NCBI GenBank assembly: GCA_008973525.1
Contig: WACJ01000408.1
Coordinates: 124,001 to 188,000, forward strand
Source of the DNA: Stenopsyche tienmushanensis
Taxonomy: Eukaryota > Arthropoda > Insecta > Trichoptera > Stenopsychidae
Direction: 5' to 3'
Length of the DNA: 64,000 bases
A program made the position numbers and the translations under genes. Shown one piece after another: positions 34,860 through 46,262 of this stretch. Positions within the stretch are counted from its first letter, which is position 1, and each line of letters begins with the position of its first letter. The notes under the pieces were generated by a model. The model saw nothing but the letters and a program-made list of their open reading frames with translations, searched no databases and was not told where the DNA came from.

Positions 34860-35510
34860 ATGGTCTTAATGGTTAAAAAGTATTTTTTTGACGCTTATTT
34901 TTTAAAGCGACAGGACATATTTTGCTATCAAATGTTGAAAATATGAAAATGGATTTTTTTTTCAAAAAAATAAATTCTTTCAACGATTAATGATTCTTAT
35001 GGATGGAATAATAAAGGAAACGTTAAGAGGAAAACTGAACCGAACTTAACGAAAGATAGTTAGTAGTCTTTCAACGCGTTTTTCTCCAAACTGACTATAG
35101 TAATGTATTTGCTAATTATGAATTATATTGTTGGAAAGAGAAAATAATGACATTAATGCTGGGTATACTATTTCTTCCGAAGAAGAGAGCGATTTTGAGT
35201 CATATCGAAAATCGCAACGAAAATTATCATACAGCGATGATAGTTTGTAATTAAAATAATTTGTATTTCTATAGTTGATTTCTGTCATTTGAGAAACCAG
35301 TTGTTCGACATCCTTAAAATTTTACTAATGATGCAAGATATCCTTTAAATGTTACCAAAAATGTTATTTTTTATTACCTTTTTGTATTCCTGTTTTTTTA
35401 TTAACTTTTTTGTGCGATTTTGGATATATTTTATATAGCTGTTTCAAAGTTATGCGGTTTTTAAAATCCACGGAACGCATCTTCATTTTTTCTATGTAAG
35501 TCCTTGTGTT
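34860..35510 (+). mobile_element. pogo-like element, degraded copy
   Basis: Shares GAATTATATTGTTGGAAAGAG, a TISSEEESDFESYRKSQRKL coding remnant with SYSDDSL-like end at 35249, and TTTTTGTGCGATTTTGG followed by GTTTCAAAGTTATGCGG with the 764-1582 copy. Ends not defined. Confidence 0.6.
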
Positions 35511-35749
35511 TATGTTTTCATAGTACATGACTATTGTGTTACACATTACTAAAAATTAAAAATATAAATGAGCTTAGACTTTTATATTATCGAACGAATT
35601 AAGAAGCTAAATGTTCCAAATCGGCAAAATGAAAAGCTATTTTCCATGCTGTTTGTAGATTAATCAAATATCTTATATGTAATATCATATCAAAATGATT
35701 CAGCGGTGGTTGGTTTATCTCTTCTACATTCGTCTCTCATGACCTGGAT

Positions 35750-36010
35750 ACGATACATTTGATACAAATATTGCAAAGACCTCTGCATCCAGCGTCCAAG
35801 ATCTAATTTTTTGATAAGCGAAATGTCAGATGAACAGGAGAACAATCCGAAGCACTTCATATGCTGTAAAGTTTTTATTGTTTCCTGCCGTTTGATTTAA
35901 AACCATAAATCAATACTTGAAATATTAAAATAATTGCACCAATGGAATATTTAATGCAGCATTATTTTGATGAAAATTCCAGGAAGTCGTATATTTTTTA
36001 CAGTGCCTTC
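35750..36010 (-). repeat. Repeat family G, copy 1, with small open frame
   Basis: About 200 bp match 46605-46810 in the same orientation (CTTCATATGCTGTAA, ATCAATACTTGAAAT, AATTCCAGGANGTCGTATAT). On the minus strand a frame from about 35862 starts MKCFGLFSCSSDISLIKKL and continues LGRWMQRSLQYLYQMYRI to a stop near 35700; the other copy starts MKSFELYFCSFDISLMK and then diverges. Function unknown. Confidence 0.5.
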
Positions 36011-37127
36011 AATATTTGTTGGACTTGAGCTTTTAAAAGCATTTTTTCAGATAATCCTTGTTAAACGGCACATGGCCTCGTAAATCGTCATACCGAAAAT
36101 TTATCACCAAGGCGAAGAATGAAGCTACCAAGCCTTGTCAAGATTTCTTAACGGTTGTATAATAAATCATCTTAAGATTTCTTAAAATAGAGTTTAAACA
36201 AGGCCGACCTTTAATCCCAACATTCATCAGAGATGATTCAATACATATTTATATGTTTATTCCGAACCTGAGTTTCTGTCTCGTGTAGGTCCCCATTCAA
36301 CCTCGAACCTGAGTATTTGTACATATTTGCATCCCAGTATAATTAAAATCGACCCACCTCAGGAAATTGTGGTATAAATGCTACCATAATGGAATCAATG
36401 AAAAGTGGGTCAAAGGGCTAAAGGGCAGCGTTCAATAAGTGCTCTTGTAGATAACAACAAAGTCTGTGTTTGGTGTAAAAATTGTATTTGTCAAAAGTGG
36501 CAAAAGCTGACGATGCAGAATAAATTGAAGGGTTTTATTTACCACTTACTTCGAGATCCGCACCCGATAAGAGTTGATGTATTTCCATAAAAAAGGAATT
36601 TGATTTTTTCACGTCCTCGCCTTGAAGGACCTCAACGAATGTTTATTTAGCAAATTGCATCTTCAACAGATACTTCGTATTGATGTTTTTAAAAGACTTT
36701 GATATTGGAAAGTAGAATAATTTTCAATTGATCTTCTTGTATCATGATACCGCAATATATTTTTTTTAAATAGCAATATACACTACCGACAATTAATTTG
36801 GAATAATTTATTACTTTGTGAATAAAACCTAATATAACTTATCACTAATCAATTAACTTAACGTGGCAATTTCATTTTAATACCTACCTTTGGTATGTAT
36901 TAATATTTTTGATATTATCAATCAAATAATCAAAAATTCAACATATAATACGAGATATGATAATTTATGTTGAAAAATGAGATTAAAGAGCGAAAACGTG
37001 CACTTAGTGTATTTGGCTAAGCCGGATATATTTGGCAAATAGAATTAAATTTTGATCGGCTTACAAGCTGATCGGATCTGATTAGATCTCTGTGGGTAAC
37101 AATTTTTGATTGAAAATTCTGTAAGTA

Positions 37128-37306
37128 GGAAGCCAAGCGGTGCCTGATGCAGCTCCAGCTAATATCGACAAATGCGCTCGAGGCTGCTGCAGATTGCAAT
37201 TACGCTGCACATGGCTGAGATGTTCTTTGCGAACAGCATCCATATTATGGATTATCATATTAAATCTGATGAATTCTTCAAAGACTTGTGAGGCAATATG
37301 CGTCAT
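37128..37306 (-). other. Exon-like GC-richer patch, unassigned
   Basis: A local rise in GC within AT-rich DNA, open on the minus strand (MTHIASQVFEEFIRFNMIIH, then VRKEHLSHVQRNC and ending GTAWLPTY) and also open on the plus strand (NIDKCARGCCRLQLRCTWL). I cannot choose the strand or name a family. Could be a host exon. Confidence 0.25.
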
Positions 37307-37429
37307 ATATTTTTTTTTAAAAACAACACATATTCGACTTGTTTTGCAGATACAAAAATATTTTCAATCCATTTTCATCTCACAGATACTAGGTCATCAT
37401 AATTTCATTACAAAACTCAAAATCCAATA

Positions 37430-39330
37430 ATATTTCAAGCTTATTGAAGATTATCATGTAGGCCAAGATAACCCGTTCCAGTTTCAACCATAAAAGGATT
37501 GGTTCGTGTGTATAAAGAGATTAATATCGGAGGTTCTGTCGTATCTATCTTTTAAGATATTGTTGAAGATAACATTTTTAAAAATACCGGGGTATTTAAT
37601 ATTTTATGCATAAATATCGGTATCAAGAACTCAAAATCTTAATTAAATCATTATCAAATCAATGACAATAATAGCACCAAATTCTTTTAAATATGAATTA
37701 TCATTGTATGAATCAGTTCTGATGATAAATATCTGCCCATAAGTCGAAATATTTGACTTTAGATCTTTTTTGCTCATGTATCAGATGTACCCAGACAAAA
37801 GGGCGTTTTTATATATAAAATTCATCTCTTTATAACAAATTTATTTACAAAGATGATTCTACAAAATAATTACCATTGATAAATAAAACCTTCCTCTACT
37901 CATTGGACTTTTTTTAAATGAGTTGTAAGGACCTTTTTCGTAGTAAGACTTGATTTAGGGGTTGTTTTTGGTACGTGCTGTGCCAATAGCCATTGCTTTT
38001 TGAGTCACTTATCTTCGTACATAAAAAAAATCCCGTCTACAGTTACCATGTATTCTAAGAAAATCATTTTAGTTTCTTCGACAACTTCTTCTCAAACTTC
38101 TTTGAACGCTGAACTTTGAATATCCATTCTTCTTCTGTTTTTGTATCGCTTCAGCCATTGATCAAACACTGATAAAAGAAAGACGTACAATCTGATCGAC
38201 AGAAGAAATATAGCTGACCATCAAATTTACTAATTTAAAAAACGCCCTTTTATCTGGGTACCCATGATATTTCTGCAAAAACTTCGTTGAAGAAGTTTTA
38301 CAACTCTTTTTCTTCTTCTCGACTGTTTCTGTGAACATCACGTCGGTTATAATTTATTTGGCTGTTATAAAAGGGGAACCACCAAAATTGAGCGTTTAAT
38401 AAACTTTCTTTGGTAAACAATTTTCATTTGGAAGAGCAACTATATAAAGAGATCGAGCAACGGTTGGTGCTTTTATATGATTTATCCTTCTGATGCAGAA
38501 TTCATAAATTGAAAAATTATGAGGTTCTTCCATCATATAATGTAAAAGCCAGAGAAACTTTTCAGTTGAATTTCAAAGGAAGGAACTCGTCTAGGTATTA
38601 AAATCATTTATTCCGCTACGTTAGCCTAACAGAACGAGGGAAATTGTGAGGGCGGAAATTTCATACTTCTTTAAGTAAAACTATTTTATTTTTTTGTAAA
38701 TTAATAACTTAAGATTGTGCTTTCAGCATGTCATTCTGTTATTATACACTTTTCCCTGAATATTCTCATGCAAAGCATTATTCTAGCTCGTTAGCAACAT
38801 AAGAGGAATTCTGAGTATTATAGCTACGAAATGTAGTCGTTAGCATTTTATTGAGACATTTGGCGCTTGAGAAGAGTTGTTAAAGTGGTTCTATGTCTAC
38901 CTCTATGTCTCATTTTGTCAAAAAACTTTACATATGTTGCAAGTAGGTCGCGGTATTGTTTGAAACTATAATATTATGCCACTTTATCTCCAAAGTTTTT
39001 CCTTTCAAAATGTATATAAAAGGGTTATTAAAAATATTGTTGTTATAATTTTATTCATTTTTGATCTATGAAAATGCAGTGAAATAGAACAAATACAAAC
39101 TGCGCTTTATTTTTGAATAGGTCTTATTGAAAGTGATTATTGCCAACGGACATAATATAATTTTAGTTCAAGTAAAAAATATTGAATTATAAGAATACTG
39201 TATGTTATTTAAAAGGAGTGCATTTTCTCTTCTATTTTATTTATATTTACCAAATCTCCCAAACAAAAATCTGTATTGCCGGAGTGAAAGAGTTAAATAT
39301 TTACAAAAAAAATATACTTTGTGTATCGAG
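37430..39330. other. Intergenic, nothing identified
   Basis: AT-rich with no informative frame. No match to the repeat families listed here was noticed. Confidence 0.35.
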
Positions 39331-39339
39331 TGTCATACT

Positions 39340-39570
39340 GACCCCAAATCGAGTATCGGTGATAAACGATGTAACGAATTTGTTTGTTTGTTTGTGCCGT
39401 ATACGTTCCTACACTGTTCATCTAATTGTAACAAAACTTTGGCGAGTTATTGTATGCATACCCGTGAAGATTATTGAATTATTACAAGTATTGTTTGTGT
39501 GCAGAATTTATTTTGTGAGACGCTTCGCGGATGCATCATGCTGTAGTTGTTTATACAAGCATATTAGTCT
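39340..39570 (+). repeat. RTE/SINE-like repeat H, copy 1
   Basis: The AGAATTTATTTTGTGAGACGC and GGATGCATCATGC parts correspond to AGAATTTGTTTTGCGAGACG and GGATGCACCATTTTGGCGC at 43865-43915. Unclassified; possibly the body of the element whose tails occur at 9.2 and 12.3 kb. Confidence 0.5.
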
Positions 39571-40659
39571 TCAAAGTTATATAAGGATATTATTATTCGT
39601 ATCGATTGATGATTCGCAAAGAGGCGGGAAATCATATCTTGAAAAATTGTTACATCGATACATTGTGAATATTTTATTATTCATTTAAAATATAGTCGAA
39701 GTATGTCAACGTTGCAAATAAATTTATAGCGATCAGCCAAATAGGATTTTAATTTGTCGAGGGGTTCTTGTATATTATTCTCTTTCTTTTTTAAGACAAA
39801 AAAAGAGATAACCATATTGCAAATTGTATTATTAATTAATTTATATTAATTCTTGTATTAAATCTCTATTAAGTTGTGTTGTGACCATACATTCGAATTT
39901 ATGTCAAAATATTAATATGGTTATTTTTTTATGTATGCGTTACTTTAAAACAGACGACATATGGAACGTATCATTTTATGTATCATAATTAATGTCAAAT
40001 TATGGAGAGAAAAGATAGTAAGGCAGTAATGGAAAACATGGAATTATATAGTTGTGCCCGTTAAAAAAGTTCTTCTAAGTTGATCTAATTAAAAATTATG
40101 AAAAGATTCAAGTTACTTTTTATTTAAATATTAACCAAAAAAGAATAGCATTTTTAAATAATATCATTATTATGGACTTATAAATTTACCTTCTTGTTTA
40201 AAAAGATCATTATGAAAAACCCCTTACCCCAAGTATCCTTAGTTATATTTAGGTAAGTCTTATTTAGGCTTAAAAGTAATACTGCAAAAAAATCACAAGT
40301 TATTTCAAAAATATTATAAACAACGAAAATTTATTAATTCACTTGGAACTATTTCCATTCATATCATAAGATGGTGGAATATAACTAATAGGTTTATATA
40401 TTATATTATAGATTTAATCTTAAGATATTAAAGGCATTCATGAATGTTTTAAGAAATAGAATTTTGACCACAGACCGAAGTAAAGTACAGTTAGGGAAGA
40501 AATGTTCTAAGATTATGTCTTTTAAAGACGATGAAATGTGACATTTTAAAACTTTAGCGAATATAATCGTACTAAGGCCACAAAGTTAAGATTTTATATT
40601 TTGCTATCTGCTAAAAGCTGATAAATAAAGAATATAATTTGGCATTTAAAATGTCTGCC

Positions 40660-40860
40660 ATTTATCATCCGTATAAATCCATTTATCTGTCGGGACCGTC
40701 GCAGCGTGTATAAAGCTTGTATATAAATATATAAACACTCTCGATAGCATACAATATTCGCTCATTTCTTTGCGTAAACATAAACAATACACTTGAAATT
40801 AAATCATACTCTTTCTGAATCACAGGATTTCGGACACAACTCTGTGTCTTACGTCTTTAA
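40660..40860 (-). repeat. Dispersed repeat family E, copy 4
   Basis: Shares TTTCTTTGCGTAAACATAAA, ACACTTGAAATTAAATCAT and CTCTTTCTGAATCAC with copies at 1955-2240 (same orientation) and 3040-3240 (inverse). Its left part (TTATCTGTCGGGACCG) matches the inverse of about 21740-21780. Confidence 0.6.
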
Positions 40861-42158
40861 GGGGGTAAGGATGATATTGTAGGACAGTATCAATGGCGTA
40901 ATATGATAATAGTTTTTATATAATAAGTATGCGATCCAATAAATGCTTTTGGATTCACCGATGAAATATTTTTTCATGCCCTTTCAAATTTATCGATAGA
41001 GTTTATATCTAATATCGACAGTTAAATTTAAGTTCTTTCCATTTTAGTTTATAAAGGTACTGCAAATTTTCCTTATATCTTTTTTAAAGTTTCAATTGAA
41101 TTCACAATCCATCATTGCAAATTTAAGCTAGCATTATGGAACATCGTGTCTTAAAAGGCATGTTAATATTTTCATTTTGATTATTCCAAGAATTCAGGTA
41201 ACATTGCCACCCAAATAATAAGAAATTTTAGATAAGTAAAATTAAAATTTATTATATAAACATGAAACTATTCCTACGAATTCATCAATTTATACACCCC
41301 ATTTCGCTCTTCTGGCTTCTTGGCAATGTATAATCAAGCGCTATTTTGACTTCTCCCACAAAATCACTTTTTTTTCATATCATTGACAATCTTGATAATA
41401 TAATGGCTCGTATCTATAAGATATTATATGACCAGTGTATATAAGAAAGAATTGTATCCATCTTTCAATACCAATATCGACGACAACGCTTGTCATCAAG
41501 CTTATTAACACAGTGCCTTCGGAAGCAGAAAATTATTATCATTCACTGACACTCATTGAATGCCTGAGAAGGTAATCTCTTTTTTGTGAATACTATGTGT
41601 TAAAAGCGGAATACAAAAATGTCCCACAGCCATCTACTGGTTTGAATGTCAATTTTTAAAGCTTAAATATTTTTTTTATACCCTAACTTAGTATTTTTTC
41701 AAGACGAGACTCAAACACATCTCATTGAAGGATGAAACTGTATGAACTGAAACTGTGTTTGTGTAATATATAAAAAGTGCTTTTGTTTGCGTTATGCTAC
41801 GTATAGATATAGTAGAGATGGCGCTGCGCATGCGCGTAACGTCTCTATTTGCGTGTGTGTGCGACAGAGACAAAAATAGTACAAACGGTTCTCCTTCTGC
41901 CCTATTTCGTCTATAAAAAAATCACTTTAAAAAATACATTGACAAACTTAAAAGATAAACAAAATTGCACGAAACGGATAGTCATCCTAACGTTTGGCTT
42001 GATAGTTGTTACCAATCAGAATATTCAAGTACAGTAACATTTGATCAACATATACGTCAATCATTGTAATACCCTAAACATCATTGTTGTATCTCGTGTG
42101 GTGAAACATTTTTATTATCGTCATGTTATAGCGCTCTTAAAAACACTATTTTTTCAGA
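40861..42158. other. Intergenic, upstream of the piggyBac-derived frame
   Basis: Contains CA/GT-type low complexity and a short imperfect palindrome at 41813-41847 around GCGCATGCGC. No gene recognised. No TTAA-flanked piggyBac end could be assigned here. Confidence 0.35.
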
Positions 42159-43058
42159 ATGGATTCCTACTATGATGATGATGATTCGAGCTCTGACGGT
42201 GATTCTTCTGATTATGACTCTGACAGTGAGATATATGACCTAGAAGAAGCGTTTGAAGAAGGATTCTTGGACAACGTTAACGATTATCGATCTCTGCGGA
42301 AGATCCCTGTGCCAAAAAATGCATCTCCATTAGCTTATTTCGAACTATATTTCAACAACGATTTTTTGAATTCAATGGTAGATGGCACAAATCGCTATGC
42401 TGATTATTACATAGAAACGTTTTTTATAACCACCAGATCCATAGTAAAGTCATGGTATCCAACATCCGTCGCGGAGATGAAGGCATTTGTTGCCGTACTA
42501 ATGGAAATTGAGCGAAATCAAAGACGGAGTATTTGGTTATTCTGGATTGAAAACCCAAAAACAGGGTCATGGTTCGAAGAAATGTTACCGAGAGACCGTT
42601 TTTTCATTTTATTGAAGTTTTTTCATATTGCAATAAATGAAGAATTATATCCTCCGGGTTTTAATTACTTGCATAGAAGAACTGTTAAATACTGTAAGAC
42701 GGTTGGACTAAATATGCTCTCAAAAATGTGTCTAATTGCATATCATACTTACAAAGAAAACACTGATGGCAAAACTATGCCAAGATTTAAATTCCTGACC
42801 GTCATTATACATGAAATCACAAACGAATGGAACAAAATGAAAAATATTAACAACCCAAAGCATTTATATTTTTCTGTGTATCATAATAATGGCAACAGGA
42901 AGATATTAAGTCAAACGGAGAAAGAATGTGTAGTATGTAACAAATTGAATGGTGGACCAACGATACGCTCCATTTTGCTAATGTTGAATATATCAATATT
43001 ATATTGTATTATGTATTTTCTAAAAATTAAAATTAAATCCCTAGATTTATACAAATGA
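42159..43058 (+). CDS. piggyBac-derived open frame lacking the catalytic core, 299 aa
   Basis: An uninterrupted 299-codon frame. Residues 1-45 are very acidic (DDDDSSSDGDSSDYDSDSE), as in piggyBac transposases. Residues 55-175 match the N-terminal part of the DDE_Tnp_1_7 family (SPLAYFELYFNNDFLNSMVD, TNRYADYYIETFF, SVAEMKAFVAVLMEIERNQR, PRDRFFILLKFFHIA). From about residue 195 the usual central domain with the FDNWF motif and catalytic aspartates is absent. After a linker the frame reaches a piece like the C-terminal Cys-rich region (EKECVVCNKLNGG), without its later cysteines. Normal length is near 570-600. This is an internally deleted copy whose frame happens to be open, or a transposase remnant kept by the host; the sequence alone cannot decide. 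The ATG follows TTTTTTCAGA, which could also be a splice acceptor. Confidence 0.7.
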   Translation: MDSYYDDDDSSSDGDSSDYDSDSEIYDLEEAFEEGFLDNVNDYRSLRKIPVPKNASPLAYFELYFNNDFLNSMVDGTNRYADYYIETFFITTRSIVKSWYPTSVAEMKAFVAVLMEIERNQRRSIWLFWIENPKTGSWFEEMLPRDRFFILLKFFHIAINEELYPPGFNYLHRRTVKYCKTVGLNMLSKMCLIAYHTYKENTDGKTMPRFKFLTVIIHEITNEWNKMKNINNPKHLYFSVYHNNGNRKILSQTEKECVVCNKLNGGPTIRSILLMLNISILYCIMYFLKIKIKSLDLYK

Positions 43059-43059
43059 A

Positions 43060-43780
43060 GCGATCGTGCACAATATGTACCATGTGTTTTATGAATTTAT
43101 TATTTGGTGTTTTGTAAGATTTAATCAAAATTTATTGAATTTTTATAAGCTGAGACTATTGAATATTTGTTATGTCAGATATTATACAGAAGATATCTTA
43201 AAAAAATACAACAATAAATTATATCATTTTGGTTTCATTTATATCTAAACACATAATTTACACACAATTGCCATTTAAACATAGTAATTCGGTATCATTG
43301 TTACATATTGACACAGCATACATACTAAAATACATTTACCACAGCACACAATATTCTATCATCTTCACATATTTAAATTTAAAAAATATAACTTTAATGT
43401 TTGGAAAAATTTGACATAGAGAAAACAAACTTTATTTTGCAAATTAATCTATCGAAAACGGGTATACAAATCAAATTCAATATCTTTCACTGCCATATTA
43501 AATTAAATTATTATATAGATAGGAAAAGATTGTAGTTACTGAAGGAAAATAGATTGTATCTATAAAATGAATAGATACTTTTTTATTTGAATGTAATATT
43601 TTATTTTAAAAAAAAACGACATTTTCATTCGGAGAATCTAATATGTAAATGATGTTAAATTTAAAGAAAACCGAAAATCATTTTAGGCCCGCCATAAATG
43701 ATCTATTCGATTTTAAACATCCAAGCAGTCAATTTTCAGTCTTATAAGTTTGCTTGCTAAGTATATATTCATATATAATT
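43060..43780. other. Intergenic, nothing identified
   Basis: Very AT-rich 3' flank of the piggyBac-derived frame. No terminal repeat or gene found. Confidence 0.35.
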
Positions 43781-43935
43781 CATCCGATTGCGGTTAAACT
43801 TTTGTGAGTAATTGGGCGTGTATCCATAAAGGTTTTTAAATTAGCACAACCATTATTTGTATATAGAATTTGTTTTGCGAGACGTTTAATGGATGCACCA
43901 TTTTGGCGCATATTGATCTGGTGGTTGCTAAGGTA
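43780..43935 (+). repeat. RTE/SINE-like repeat H, copy 2
   Basis: Matches 39480-39540 directly and, inverted, 9226-9250 (GGATGCACCATTTTGGCGCA). Contains CATCCGATTGCGGTTAAAC, similar to the tail region of the 9.3-kb copies. Confidence 0.5.
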
Positions 43936-44129
43936 AACGAAGCATAGCAACTGTCGATTTTGTATGCCAAGTGTTCAGTCTTCGGTGGACTATGCCGGGA
44001 AGCAGAAAGACACAAACGTCATCATTTCAATTCACGAAATAAACTTCAGGGTTCAACATAATAATCGGTGATATGATCTGAAAAAAATGTTAGGAAAGAA
44101 ATCAATATTGGCGAAAAGTCTGGGTATTC

Positions 44130-44305
44130 CGCACTACGCTTCACTCAAAGTTCAAATATTACACGCCAAGCTTCGAACAAAGCTCGGGCGTTTTCGTGAG
44201 AAATTCATGAAACTACTTCTTTCATTAGGCTGAAATAATTATTAAATCAGCTAATAGATTGAAATGAAATTTTAGTGGTGCCTACCAAAGAGCTTACTGA
44301 ATCAA
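44130..44305 (+). repeat. Repeat I, copy 1
   Basis: Shares CTAATAGATTGAAATGAAAT, TTTAGTGGTGCCTAC and AAGAGCTTACT with the inverse of 51840-52020. Unclassified. Confidence 0.55.
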
Positions 44306-45102
44306 AATTTCGAACCCGGGATTTCGGGATTGCAATTCAAAAATAGATAAATAAAACACTACAAAAATCAAATATTATTTTGAAAATATGCCCGAAGTAA
44401 TAATAAAGCATCGAGTGTTTCGTCATTTAGTCTGGATTTGATTTTGGTAGACAGGGCAACCTGCCACTGAAAATGCATGCTCAGGCTCCACACTCGTTGG
44501 AGGTATCGTCATCAGATATTTAAATGCTAGTTTGAGTTGATGACCACGTGAGCTCCCATTTTTGTATAACACCATCGATGTGAATGATCAAATTCCTTTC
44601 TGCTGAGACACGGACTAAAACTCGCAAAATTCCCGATTTCCCCATAAATAATTTATTTCCGTCGCTGCAGATGAATACTTATATACTATAATACTTTGAT
44701 CTGATTCGTAATTATATTACGGAGGAATACAAAATATTTGAATCCCGTATCTATTATATTTCATAACGATATTCCCATTATTAGAGTCGATGTGTATTAA
44801 ATACATCACCGGTAGGGAAAGGTTAATATAACAATTTGAAAAACATATATGTATACATAGATTAGACAGTTACTGCCCCCAAGGCGTCGCCTATGCTCGC
44901 CAATTAGTAGTTACGCCACTGTTTCAAAGCGTCAAGATTTCGGCGGGAATGTTTCGATTTAGTAGCCTTCATCTTGCTCGTGAGGTGTACGTTTTCTGTT
45001 AAATAAAAATTTCAATCCCGAATTTTTCGGGACTACGTTTATTAATCCCGGGATTCATGAGCACCTAAAGCTGCCCCCGGGATCCCGGGATTGGATTCCC
45101 TA
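44306..45102 (-). mobile_element. hAT-type element copy 2
   Basis: Same family as 4489-5203. The right end GGGATTGGATTCCCTA is intact. The left terminus has lost its first bases against repeat I. On the minus strand SVEPEHAFSVAG, with the next frame giving a TKIKSRLNDETLDALLLL-like run, identifies the hAT dimerisation domain. Confidence 0.8.
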
Positions 45103-45413
45103 GTCATGATACCACATTGATATTATCGGAATTAATAGTTCTAAGAGTTGCAGCAAAGGAGTTAAATCCAATGACTTGAAAAATTAATGATTCTTTATTA
45201 ATAAAAAAATTAAATGAAATGTTAACAAACCCATAGAGGAAAAATTACATCGTGTTCCAAACATATTTTATATTATGGCGGATATTTAAAGGAATATATC
45301 AATGAAAGCATTAAATGGTTCATGTCATTTATTTTATTATCCAATAGTCATTTAATTTTTTTTAATGTTGATCAATCAATAATAATACAATTTCAAAATA
45401 ACAAAAATAATAT

Positions 45414-46214
45414 TCAATCATTGCGAATTAAAGAAAATATTCCACCGTCAATGTCCTCGGAGGCCATGTAGATATTTTCATTTTTATCGAGAGCGAATTT
45501 TGATATTATCGGCAGATCAAGTACGTCAATCTTCGTCGCCGTCAAAGTTCCCTTTTCCATGTAATAAATTCCCTTTTCGGTTCCAAAATACACGTTGTCT
45601 TTCCTGTCTACTAAAACACTTTTCACATTTGCATCGTCCATATTCTCAATCTTGTCGATTTGCATTCCAGTATCCTTAACTGCATTTCCAGTAGCGTTTT
45701 TGTAATAAAAATGCCTTTTAGAATCGACCGCAAACGCGTCCTTTGCCGAGCCTAAATCGCTTAGAGGGAATGTCTCCCCAAATTCGGTCGCAAGGCTTAT
45801 CCCGATAGTGTCCTCCATAATAAAATAGATATTGTCAGTGGCATCGATGGTCATACATTTAACCAATTTGGGAATATTCCATGCTATTTTTTCGACAACA
45901 TACCATTTGTACAAGCTCTTGTAGATTTTATAATTTCCTCCGAAGTACATGGTTCCATTCGAGTCTATGACCATATCTGCTATTTGATGAGATAATGGGA
46001 AACGCGATGTCTTGTTCAAGCCATTGTTTTCAATCACATACGGGATTCTGCCTTCGACGAAGAACAGATTTCCGTCTGTGTCGATGTTAACGCTGGAGTA
46101 ATTGCCATTGCGAATTTTGTTTAGGGTCCATGTTTTACCATTGAAATTTATAGTAGTAGGATATTTTGCAAACACTCCTCCGAAGAAAAGAAATATTAGT
46201 ATGAACAATTTCAT
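45414..46214 (-). CDS. Secreted six-bladed beta-propeller, ommochrome-binding-protein-like
   Basis: Single-exon gene of 266 residues. MKLFILIFLFFGGVFA is a clear signal peptide, so the product is secreted, probably into haemolymph. The start at 46214 is preferred over an in-frame ATG at 46262, which would bury the leader. Six repeats of the motif D-x-x-x-N-(I/V/L)-Y-F occur: DTDGNLFFV, DSNGTMYFG, DATDNIYFI, DSKRHFYYK, DRKDNVYFG, DKNENIYMA, indicating a six-bladed propeller. Length, leader and the FGTEKGIYYMEKGT segment resemble Manduca-type ommochrome-binding protein; ligand binding here is inference. A minus-strand AATAAA lies at about 45328-45333. It is the paralogue of 50507-51316 and is transcribed away from it. 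A generic NHL or SMP-30-like propeller is the alternative. Confidence 0.8.
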   Translation of the reverse strand: MKLFILIFLFFGGVFAKYPTTINFNGKTWTLNKIRNGNYSSVNIDTDGNLFFVEGRIPYVIENNGLNKTSRFPLSHQIADMVIDSNGTMYFGGNYKIYKSLYKWYVVEKIAWNIPKLVKCMTIDATDNIYFIMEDTIGISLATEFGETFPLSDLGSAKDAFAVDSKRHFYYKNATGNAVKDTGMQIDKIENMDDANVKSVLVDRKDNVYFGTEKGIYYMEKGTLTATKIDVLDLPIISKFALDKNENIYMASEDIDGGIFSLIRND

Positions 46215-46262
46215 GTTTAAATGTATATAGTTGGGCTCACAATGAGCAATAATCATTTTCAA

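Noticed and set aside
34640..34860. Possible piggyBac-like words (YKVWVLC) near 34650
   Set aside because: Too short and not followed by further matching motifs; left unassigned.
39182..39688. 168-codon plus-strand frame with overlapping 91-codon frame
   Set aside because: Composition is that of AT-rich repeat H sequence (shared with 43.8 kb); no recognisable domain.
41813..41847. Imperfect palindrome around GCGCATGCGC
   Set aside because: Arms mismatch beyond six or seven bases; too weak to call a functional site.
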